Of a stretch of 64,000 nucleotides of DNA, positions 1-10,600 are shown in pieces. The translations under genes and the position numbers were made by a program. The DNA is from Tridacna crocea. Its lineage: Eukaryota > Mollusca > Bivalvia > Cardiida > Cardiidae. A model generated the notes under the pieces. It ran no database searches, had not been told where the DNA came from, and saw nothing but the letters and a program-made list of their open reading frames with translations. The stretch's first letter is position 1, and every line of letters begins with the position of its first letter. Where the stretch lies: contig OX031062.1 of the NCBI GenBank assembly GCA_943736015.1, forward strand, positions 56,036,962 to 56,100,961, written 5' to 3'.

Positions 1-120
1 AAAAAACTTAAAAGTTATATAACCATAAGATATGTTATACTCTTCTTTTTTCATCGAACAGGTCCATACTTTTCGTCTTGGTTCTTAAGTTGTCAGCTCA
101 ATACTGGTGGTGGCCGGTAT

Positions 121-1925
121 GTTATAGGCTAAGGCCCAGATCAAAAAAGGGCTCTATTTTTATTTTTTTTTCAATCCATCTGGTAGAAAAATTCAAATGG
201 TACAGTGAGTTAGGATAGCCTATTAGGGTCACTTTAAGCATGGATGCCAGATCTGAAAGTGGTGCAGATTTTTTTTATATGCTAATAAACGCGCCTACCC
301 CAAATTTGCCTATAGCAAAAATTACACTTTTCCTCTGTTCATAATAATGGAAAAAACAATGAAACAATGCAATCTTTTTGACAAATCTTTTGAATTTAAG
401 ATGCTCATAAAAATCCACATTTACCTGTATGTAAGACTTTTATTAAATCAAGTCTGACCAATTTCAAATACCGTAAAACACCTAATAAATGTTCCTAGCA
501 GAAATGAATTGAAAACAATCTCTGAATTTCAGTCTTCACATTGAATGTGTTAATATTTCTGGCAAGATTTGTTCACAGTTTTGGCTAGAACTACTAGGAC
601 AGACATAGAGGACCAGAATTAAGAACAGTTATGGAGTTTTAGCATTTAGCACCTCAAAAATGATCTATTTATGAGTGCAACAGTATAATTTGTTGTTGCA
701 CACTAACCTTTGATTTCGTTATTTCATTATATATTCACAACTGTAACCATAAGTATGCCAACACTAAGATTTGGCTATTTTCATTAATTAAGCTGCTTTA
801 TTTCCTTTGTTATTCTTAGTCTCCTACTCTGTTAATCTATTTCACTGATACAATAGGGGATATGACTTGAAGCAATAGGGTCATGATGGCCCTGTATCGC
901 TCCACTGGCTAATAAGTGAAAAAACTACAAGCCAAACATTATAGGCTAAGGCCCAGATAAAAAAAGAGCCCTATTTCTAATTTTTTTCAATCCATTTGGT
1001 GAATTAGGATAGCCTATTGGAGTCACTTTAAGCATGGATGCCAGATCTGAAAGTGGTGCAGATTTTTTTTATACGCTAATAAACGCGCCTACCCAAAATT
1101 TGCCTATAACGTAAATTAGACTTTTCCTATGTTCACAAAAATGAAGCAGACAATGATACAATGCAATCTTTTTCACAAATCTTTTTAATCTAAGGTGCTC
1201 ATAAAAATCCACAATAATGTAAGACTTACAATGTATATTAAATCAAGTCTGACTAATTTCACATACCATAATTCACCTAATAAATGTTCCTTGCAGAATT
1301 AATTGGAACCAATCTCTGAATTTTCAGTCTTCACATTGAATCTGTTTATATTTCTGGCTAGATTTATTCACAATTTTGACTAGACCTACTAGGACAGACA
1401 AACAGGACAAAAATCAAGAAAACTTACTGAGTTATAGCATTTAGTACCTCAAAAATGATCCATTTATGAATGCCACAGTATAATTTATTGTTGTACACCA
1501 ACCTTTGAATTCGTTATCTCATTATATATTCATGTCCAACCATATGTATGCCAATACTAAGATTTGGATATTTTCATTACTTAAGTTTCTTTATTTCCTT
1601 TGTTATTTCTACTCTTCTATTCTGTTACTCTATTTCACTGATGCAAAAGGGGATATGACTCGAAACAAGAGGGCCATGATGGCCCTGTATCGCTCCAGTG
1701 GCTAATGAGTGAAAACACAACAAGCCGAACATTACAAATCCGGCCAACAAGTTTCAAACTTGAAGACATACATTAGGCTAAGGCCCCGGTCAAAAAAGGC
1801 CCTATTTTTTCATCCATCTGTTACTTTAGTTCACTGATGCAATAGGGGATCTAACTTGAACCAAGAAGGCCATGATGGCCCTGTATCGCTCCACTAGCTA
1901 ATAAGTGAAAACACTACAAGCCAAA
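121..1925. repeat. Direct tandem repeat, ~820-bp unit, 2 full copies and 1 shortened
   Basis: Units begin with TAGGCTAAGGCCC at about 125, 941 and 1774. Units one and two run in parallel throughout (GCCAGATCTGAAAGTGGTGC, AAACGCGCCTACCC, CCTGTATCGCTCCA). The third has lost most of its middle. No coding sequence is seen. Confidence 0.8.
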
Positions 1926-3252
1926 CATTACAACTCTGGCCAATTGGTTTTAAACTTGAAGGCATACATTTTTTTCTATGAAGTTCTACGAGAATGTTAT
2001 GACCCCTTGACCCCTGGGCAAAGCCATTTTTTATCACAAAGCTATAATTACTTGAAACTTGGTGGAGGTCCGTAAGATAAACTTCCATATTACATAATGT
2101 AGGATGTGTGGTATACCAGAAGGTTTTCAAAGTTTCCTAAAATAAATGCCATGTAAAACATGAGACCCATGAAACAGGGCTAAATTTGGTAGCCCTAAGC
2201 CTTACTATGGTTCGTAAAAAGATCATTGAAAAAGTTTTCATCACAAAAGCCCAGGTAAAACTTGTAACCCCTGGTGTGAGGACAAACTTAACCCCAAGGC
2301 TATAATTTGGGCCCTCCTGGTAGAGGCCCACTATATAAAGCTACATTTAACATTTGGTAGTCCAAGGCTTTTTGGTTATGTACAAGTAGAGGTTTTCCCA
2401 ATATAAGCCAATACAAAAATTGTGACCCCCGGGGCCGTGCCAAATTTGACCCCAGGGCTATAAGTTGGGTATCCATGGTACACGCCAACTTGATAAAGAT
2501 ACATGCCAAATTTGGTGGTCCAAGGCCCCATGGCCCGCCCTGGTGGCTCAGTGGTGATCGTGTCGGACTCATGACCTGATGGTTGTGAGTTCGATACCCG
2601 GCTGAGGTGAACTTTCTTTCCGACGTATTTTCCCCTCTCACGTCTGCTGAAGCATGTGAGAAAAGTAGTCGGTGGCTATGGAAAGAAAGCTTAGTACTGG
2701 TGTGAGAAAACCAGGAAACACATGTGCGTCACCGACCCCCATGATATGACCTTAGCTGTTGAAGTAGTGTTAAACCCCAATGCAAACCAACCAATCAACC
2801 AATCAACCAAGGCCCTATGGCTAGGGATCAGAAGGATTTTAAAATTTTACCTATATAACCCCATATAAAACTTGTGACCCCCCGGAGAGGGGTCAATTTT
2901 GACTCCATAGCTATTATTTGAAGGAACACTGTAGAGATTCGCTACATAAAACTACATGCCAAGTTTGGTAGCCCTGGACCGTATGGTTTTGGATAAGAAG
3001 ATTTTCGAAGGTTTTCAATATTTTTCAGTTCTGTTGCCATGGCAACCACAGTTTTTAAAGGAATCAAATTCTTTCAAGAAATTCTGAAGAAGGCCACGGC
3101 AGGATCATTTCTGTAAAGTTTCATCAAAATTGGATGGGTAGTGTCAGAGAAGATGTTTGAAATATAAGTTAATGCACGCATGGACAGACGCACAACGGAC
3201 ACCGGGCTATGACATAAGCGCGCTTGCCTTCAACCAGTGGAGCTAAATACCT
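1860..3252. mobile_element. Non-autonomous array element with GCTCCAC ends
   Basis: The left end reads ATGGCCCTGTATCGCTCCAC and the right end CAACCAGTGGAGCTAAATA, an inverted match. Between them lie degenerate ~150-bp units (CTTGTGACCCC, then AGCTACAT, then TTTGGTAGTCCAAGG) followed by GGTTGCCATGGCAACCACAG-type and ACAGACGCACAACGGACACC motifs. A SINE is inserted inside. No transposase is encoded. Confidence 0.6.
2534..2806 (+). mobile_element. tRNA-derived SINE with 14-bp target duplication
   Basis: The head resembles a tRNA: box A TGGCTCAGTGG and box B GAGTTCGATACCC. The body carries GTGAGAAAA and ACATGTGCGTCACCGA blocks and the tail GTTAAACCCCAATGC plus a (CAAC/CAAT)-type repeat. It is flanked by CCAAGGCCCCATGG (2520-2533) and CCAAGGCCCTATGG (2807-2820), a target-site duplication with one mismatch. 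Confidence 0.82.
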
Positions 3253-4529
3253 CTTGATGACTTAAAGTAAACAAATGCTCAGTTCATTGAGCGTAATTGT
3301 GACGTCTGATCAATCATCAGCTTCTTTGTTTGCTGCATTGACAGTACAGCTGCTTTGTGTGTGTATATATATTTGTGTGGGTGGGGTGTGGATGTGGGTG
3401 TTTTTCTGCTTTATTTTGAAATGTCATGATGTAACGGATTTATTTCCTACATAAAAAATCTTAACTAGTCAACAAGACAGTATTTTGGTGCAAATGACTT
3501 TTCTTCATTTCATGTATAACTATTCAATAATTGTTTAGTTTATTTTTTCTCAAATACAGGCACTAAGTACAAAACTTTTTTTTAACACTTTTATGTGTCT
3601 GCAGTGTAACATTTTGTGTCATTGCTGTTACACATGTGTCGTTTATTATAACAATGATAAAAACTGCTCATAAAATGAAGCCACGCCATTTAATTTAATA
3701 AAGAACATTCTAGAAACAAAACGGAAAATACAGTTACATTTTCATTTTCATTACAAACAGCTATTTACTAAATCTATATAACGTTTTCAAGGAATTAAAA
3801 TAGTTGCAAAAAACTGATTTTTCTCCGACATATAATGTGCCAAAATTTTGTTCCAAAATACTCAATTCAAATAAAACAAATATGCGTTATACAGATGTTT
3901 CGAAGTGCAATCTGGCCTAAAAAATATCTAATTTTCTTAATTAGAATGGGATTTCTTTTACTTTACAATTTCGTTACATGAAGGACATGTCAATGTGTTA
4001 TGACTGGCATTGCATCAACGTAAACAATATTCAAGTGTGGAATATGCATTTTTCCGTGTGCAGTACATTCTATTTGTACATATAAGAAACCTTATCAAAC
4101 AAAAAAAATCCAACTTCATTTTCAAAAATCATGTCTCCTACAATCTGCCATAACTATATATTAGCTCATAGTGGGTGGGGTAAAGGATAAGCAAGACCAA
4201 AAACATAAATACAATGCAGCAATTTAGTACAATAGTAAGCATTTAGTTCTCATCAAACCCTTCTACAAGAAGCTGAAACCCAAAGGTCTTAAATGATATT
4301 AAGTTGCTCATGATTTTCAGTAAATGTAAGCAAATTTGGTGGGTGGGGTAACACCAAGGCGCCCAGTCTATATTTTCTCCTCCTGTAACTTAATTTTACC
4401 ATTACTTATGCGCTTCACTGCCAATTAGAACTATTTGCAATCAATATACTCTGGCAGATTTTGAAATTTTGTGGTTTGTACACATAAGCTTAATTCAATG
4501 CATTTTCAGTGGGTGGGGTAACAAAATGT
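3253..4529. other. Gene-free AT-rich stretch
   Basis: No exon or known element is seen. It contains a short TG/TA-rich tract near 3357-3405 and the motif GTGGGTGGGGT at about 3378, 4173, 4338 and 4509. Confidence 0.5.
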
Positions 4530-4680
4530 CGTCTGAAAAAAATCTGCACCACTTTTGTTTCTGGCATCCACCCTAATTTGACTTCTATATAGCTGTACTA
4601 TCACCTGGTACCAATGAAATTTTTCTACCAAATGGATTGAAAAAAAATTGAATTCTGCTGGCCAGGCCTTAGACTATTAG
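4530..4680 (-). repeat. Inverted copy of the start of the 820-bp repeat
   Basis: Read on the minus strand it gives CTAAGGCC, TTTTTTTTCAATCCATTTGG, GGATGCCAGA and AAGTGGTGCAGA, in the same order as 125-275. With 121 it could form terminal inverted repeats of a ~4.5-kb composite element. Confidence 0.65.
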
Positions 4681-4812
4681 TCGGATATCGCCCTTATACG
4701 TCGGTATTTCCGTATAAGAACGGCCAGGGCTTGCGGTGTTACGTGAAGCTCGTGCCCAGGTCATTCATGGCTAGTGCGGCAAAGGTCATACACTGTCACT
4801 TGACTAGTATCA

Positions 4813-7275
4813 TGTACGGAATCCTGTTTCCGCCATCCACTTTTCGACCTACGAGAAACTCGAAAAGTGGAAATTAGGCTCTCTAACTTCCACTTTTCTA
4901 GCAAAAAAGTTACCTCGAAAAGTCGAAAAGTTTAAGTTTTTGACCTGACAATTGTCATAAAACTTTCCACTTTTCGACCTCACGTTTGTCTAGAAAAGTA
5001 GAAATTAGGAAGAACTAACTTCCACTTTTTGCGTTCAAATACTAGGTAGAAAAGTGGAAGTTTTTCACATGACAATTGTCAATAAAACTTCCACTTTTCG
5101 ACCTAGAAAAGACAAAGTCGAAAAGTTGAAAAATAGAAAAGTCGAAAAGTTGAAAAGTTGAAAAGTGGAAGTTAGCCTTAAAACTTCCACTTTTCTAGTT
5201 AGGACTGGTTATCACGGGATGTTTGTTTATCAGCACCGAATAATGTTGGAGCCGGTGTACGGATAAAAATTCCTGTGTCACCGGTCCTTCGTATTTTGGT
5301 CCCGGTGAAGGTTAAACGTCCACCGAATAAGTATACATGTACACTGTTTAAGTCGGACGTCTTTCTTTATCCGATACCGCGTATGGGCTGAGTTTATAAC
5401 AAATCTAGTCAGGAACTGCGCATTAAGCGTGCGCCCAATTTGACATTTTCAAACCACGTTCAACCCATTACGAGATGACAAAAAATAAAAGATTAGCTGT
5501 CCAAATTTAAAGAAACTGCAGACCACATTTCAAAGTGTGTATTGAGATCTAAGTGTAATATTGAGTAGACAACATTGTGAGAGAAATAGTTTGTAAAAAG
5601 CTATTTCTCCCCTTCTAACAATGTTTTCCTAAATAATATTCTGCAAAAGTGTCTAAAAGAGGAATCAAGTGGTAATGGGTTAAAATGTGTGACTTGTCAA
5701 CATCTGGGTAGTTGGTTCGAACACTGACTTGGCGTGGGCACCGGGATCCTTCATAATCTTTGCAAGGTTAATAAAAATGTCGATGTAGGCCTATCTATAT
5801 ATGATGCTGATCGGAGTCGATTATGGATTTATGTCCTCGGAACTCGATTACGGATTTCTGTCCTCGGAACTCGATATTTCCCCCATTGTTACATTAACAT
5901 CAATATGACCTCCCCGAATCTGCCGCTTCAATGGTATTTCGGTAGAGTAATGTCTAGTAGTATCATTTCATGATATGCAACTCGTCACATGAAAAGGGAC
6001 CATCTCGATCTGGTCAGACTGCAGGAATTGTGCAGGCTAACCATGTTGAAAATTTTCTCCTATAGCAGGGTTTCTCAAAGTAAATCTGAATTGGATAAGA
6101 TCTCTTTAAAAAAAAATGGTTTAACGGACGATCTTTCGGCAATTTATCTGCGATTTTCTAGATCGCACAGATCGCTGCTTAGTTTTTTGACATGTCAAAA
6201 ACCTAGTTTCGATCTTTTTTTTGGGAATACTTTTCCTCGACCTTGTGCGACTACAGAAGACCAAGGTGCGTTAAACCGCCGATTACTTGCGATCAGCGGC
6301 GATCAAGCCACATTTTGAGATCGCAACTCAATCTTCAGGGAAGATTTTTCGGTGAAATGGGTCCTTTAAACTTTAAAGACTAATCAGTGTCCAAAGTATC
6401 AACTATATATGGCTTGCGATATGCGAAAAAGGGCATTCCGACATTTCCATAATATGTCGTCTCGGATCAGCCTGCGCAGATCGTACAGGCTGATCCGACA
6501 CGGCACTTTAAGACCACATTAGATTTTGTGCCACAGTAGACTTGCGCTAAATTGAAAATTACATAAAACGGAAAGTGTCGAACTACGTGGGCTGATACGA
6601 AGCGAAACTTTACGCAAATATCCGTATGCCCCTTTTCGCGTGTTGCAGGCCACATGATTTCAATACATCTAATAATGTGTACACCGTTAAAGTCTGTTCC
6701 CTGAAGGACGTAGCGATGCGATAAGGGTGGGTCTAAAATGAAAATTAGGGAGTTGCCGTATTATGGCTGACATCAGACTAATTCGGTGTATATTTAGCCT
6801 CTACCATTCGCTCCCGCCATCTTCCTTTGTCCGGTGTACATTTAAAATAATAATGCGGCCAATTTATCCTACGAAAAATTAGTCCTAACTAGAAAAGTGG
6901 AAGTTTTAAGCAGCTAACTTCTACTTTTCGACTTTTCGACTTTTCAACTTTTCGACTTTTCGACTTTGTCTTTTCTAGGTCGAAAAGTGGAAGTTTTATT
7001 GACAATTGTCATGTGAAAAACTTCCACTTTTCTACTTTTCGACCTAGGATTTGAACGCAAAAAGTGGAAGTTAATGCTTCCTAATTTCTACTTTTCTAGA
7101 CAAACGTGAAATCGAAAAGTGGAAAGTTTTATGACAATTGTCAGATCAAAAACTTCAACTTTTTGACTTTTCGAGGTAACTTTTTTGCTAGAAAAGTGAA
7201 AGTTAGTGTGCCTAATTTCTACTTTTCGAGTTCCTCGTAGGTCGAAAAGTGGATGTCGGAAACAGGATTCCGTAA
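4813..7275. mobile_element. DNA element with ~400-bp terminal inverted repeats
   Basis: The left arm (4813-5215) and right arm (6885-7275) are reverse complements. They begin CGGAATCCTGTTTCCG and are built from repeated AAAAGTGGAAGTT, GACAATTGTCA and GAAAAGTCGAAAAG words. TA stands at both outer borders. The 1.7-kb interior has no convincing ORF and carries a separate palindromic MITE (6412-6657). Confidence 0.75.
6412..6657. mobile_element. Palindromic MITE, family 'GCGAAAAGGGGCATTC'
   Basis: Ends match GGCTTGCGATATGCGAAAA and TTTTCGCGTGTTGCAGGCC. Internal hairpins are CGTCTCGGATCAGCCTGCGC and its complement. It is one of about nine copies in the window and lies inside the long-TIR element. 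Confidence 0.75.
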
Positions 7276-7511
7276 TCATGCAATATCTCGATTGAGGTGG
7301 TGGATTGACGCACTCTTATGTTGCATTTTCCATTCATCATAATCTATGCAATCTCGGAATCACCAGGGGTAATACTTGCCATGAAGTCACATGAATGACT
7401 GAAGTTTAATAAATTATAAACGAAATGAATAAATTTGACTTGGAATGAATGCTTGATAACGTTGAAAATATCAACTCTACATACGTAATTTGAATACGAA
7501 TAACATTTCAG

Positions 7512-7609
7512 AGGCTGAAATTCCGTGCGTGAGTATCTCTTACCCTTGGATTGTTGACAGATCATATTATTATATGTTGTGGGACAAAATGACTTGGGAG
7601 AACGCAAAG
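7512..7609 (+). CDS. C-type lectin gene, exon with N-terminal part of the CTLD
   Basis: The acceptor AACATTTCAG and donor AAG|GTAACC bound 98 bases. The first two bases finish a split codon, followed by 32 codons ending in phase 0. It encodes IPC...YPW, SYYYM and KMTWENAK, the first beta strand and the WxxA helix of a CTLD. The next exon supplies the Cys at the expected spacing (TWENAK then AKC). The alternative acceptor at 7559-7560 would drop the first Cys and Trp, so the longer exon is preferred. It lies about 240 bases beyond a long-TIR element. Confidence 0.72.
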
Positions 7610-10600
7610 GTAACCCTCTGTCTTGTTTTCACCATTTTTTTTATAAATTGCGTTCTTAGTCTGATCCCAGATCAATCAAGTAATGCAATCTCTGATTGGC
7701 TAAACTAAACAGTTTAGCCAATCGGATTTTTGTTTTTTGTTTTTTTTTTTGCTTTTACATATAGACTATTCTTGAGACTTAGTCTTAAACTGCCATTAAG
7801 AATGATCGGTAAGTACGAGTTACGTTTGCTGACTCAGCTACTGTGTTACATTGTGCATTACTTAGCATTTTGCAGTCTAGAATTAATACCAGAGATGATA
7901 ATGTGGGCAGCAGCACGCAAAATGGGGCATTCGGACATTTGCGTAAAGTGTCGTCTCGGATCAGCCTGCGCAGTCTGCGCAAGCTAATCCGAGACGACAC
8001 TTTCCGTTTTTATGTAATTTTTCTGTTTTGAGCAAGTCTGCTGTTGCACAAAATCTAATGTAGTCGTAAAGTGCCGTCTCAGATTAGCCTGGGCGGACTG
8101 CTCAGGCTGATCCGAGACGACACTTTACGCAAATGTCCGAATGCCCCTTTTCGCGTGTTGCAAGCCATATTAAGGTTGCCCCTGTCCGGAATGTCCCAAC
8201 CTGCATTATGCAGACAGTGTAGATTAAGACATTTCTTGGTTGTACATTCATATAGTATCATACGGCACTTTCGATAATGCTCAGTCAAATGGTAACGACT
8301 TGTGCAGATTAAGCATTAGTTTGATGTCAGTATTCTCTATAGTACAATCAAATTTCATTGACATAGGCTGTTCATGCGAGTCATACTACTCGCATAGAAT
8401 CATCCTCACATCGGTTAAAGACGAATGAAAAGTTAGCATCTTGTATATAGCCACACATAACGCCACTATACTCTATTGAAACCGTGCATTTGCTTGACGA
8501 CACTGCCGCAGAGACTATTTTCAATTATTGCTTACATGCAGAGGTACTTGTGACACATTTCCTAAAAAAAGCCGGAGCTGGCTTTAATTGTGCAGATATT
8601 CGAATAACTTGCATTTATTGTACTTGCCTTGTCCCACTGATCACAGTTAACATAGATAACATAGACCCTGCCATCCAGGTTACCAACTTGCCATTCTTCC
8701 TGCTCATCCCAGTTGACATATATTTTACAATCGCTCCAGTTTACACGCTCCTAGTTTTGTAAAGAAACTGAATTTGTGGCCGAAAATTAATATTCTGGTA
8801 GGTAAGTGCATGATAATCAAGCGTGGAATATACATTTTGGTTCCGGATGATTAAAAAATGATGTATTTGATCGGAAAACATTGATTTTTCGGGAAAAATA
8901 CAATTACGAAGTGTTTTCTATGGCAAATATCTCGATTTCCGAATCGAATATTGCATGTATAAAAGACATTTCTATTATCCCACCGATCTACACTTTCAAG
9001 CTGGTTGCGTGTAACATTAAAAAAGATATCGAAAATAATGGAATAACATATCCACTATCGCACGATTTAAAACTGCCGTCTCTGTTTATCGTTAGCAACC
9101 TGCTATGTCATTATAGGGTTTACCGGTGTGAAGTATGCATTAAGCTTTTTGTTTACACTGCCAACAAAGGCAGCTATATTTGGCCTGCAAAAAGGGGTAT
9201 TCAGACATTTGCGTAAAGAGTCATCCCGGATCAGCATGCACACTCCTCCCGGACTAATCCGAAACGACGCTATCCGTTTTTTAACTCACCTGAGCACAAC
9301 GTGCTCAAGGGGAGCTTTTAGGATCACCTGGGGTCCGTCGTGCGTCAGTGCGTCGTGCGTCGTCAACAATTCTTTAAACATCAACTTCTCCTAAACCGCT
9401 GGGCGGATTTGGACCAAACTTGGCTGGAATGTTCCTTGGGAGGTCCTCTTTAAAAATTGTTCACAGAATTTGATTCCATCAAAAACTCTGGTTGCCATGG
9501 CAACGAAATGGAATTTTCTAGGGAGTTCTTTAAAAATCTTCTCCTCTGAAACCGCTGGTCAGATTTTGAAATAATTTCACAGATATGTTCCTTGAGTCAC
9601 CCTTAACAAAAATTGTTCGTAAAATTTTGATCCGTCAAAAAATGTGGCTCTGGTGAATGGGGGCTTCTTGCAATACATAAAAATGAAGGAATTCTTAAAA
9701 ATTCTTCTTCTCTGAAACGGCTAGTCAGATTTTGAAATAATTTCACAGGATTGTTCCTTGGGTAACCCTTTCTAAAAAGTGTTCGTAAAATTTTGATCCG
9801 TCAAAAAATGTGGCTCTGGTGAATGGTGGCTACTTGCACTATAGGGAAATGAAGGAATTCTTAAAAATTCTATTTCTCTGAAACCGCTGGTCAGATTTTG
9901 AAATAATTTCACAAGATTGTTTCTTGGGTGAACCTGTTCAAAATTTGTTCGTAAAAGTTTGATCCGTCAAAAAATGTGGCTCTGGTGAATGGGGGCTACT
10001 TGCGCTATACGGAAATTGAGAAATTCTTAAAAATTCTTCTTCTCTGAAACGGCTGGTCAGATTTTGAAATAATTTCTCAAGAATGTTCCTTGAATGACCC
10101 TTTCCAAAAATTGCTCGTGAAATTTGATCCGTCAAGAAACACAGCTCTGGTGAATAGGGGCTACTTGCACTAAAGGGAAATAAAGAAATTCTTAAAAATT
10201 CTTCTTCTCTGAAACCGCTGGTCAGATTTTGAAATAATTTCACAGAAATTTCCTTGGGTGACCCTTTTCAAAAAGTGTTTGTAAAATTTTGATACATCAA
10301 GAAACATGGCTCTGGTGAATGGGGGCTTCTTGCACTATATTGCCATGAAGAAATTCTTTAAAATTCTTCTTCTCTGACACGGCTGATCAGATTTTGAAAT
10401 TATCTCACAGGAATGTTCCTTTGGTAACCCTTTTCAAAAAATGTTCGCAAAATGCTGATTTGTCTAGAAACATGGCTCTGGTGAATGGGGGCTACTTGCA
10501 CTATTTGGCCATGAAGAAATTCTTTTTCTCTGAAACGGCTGATCAGATTTTGAAATAATTTCTAAGAAATGTTTCTTAGCTAAACTTTTCAAAAATTGCT

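Noticed and set aside
2540-2612. tRNA gene candidate
   Set aside because: It is the tRNA-like head of a SINE with target-site duplication.
4820-5210. CRISPR-like regularly repeated short blocks
   Set aside because: Blocks overlap, spacing is irregular, the spacers are not unique, and the whole is mirrored at 6885-7275; it is an inverted-repeat arm in a eukaryotic genome.
9938-10243. 101-codon minus-strand open frame with an internal protein repeat
   Set aside because: The repeat is the ~180-bp DNA array unit read in frame; no coding signal.
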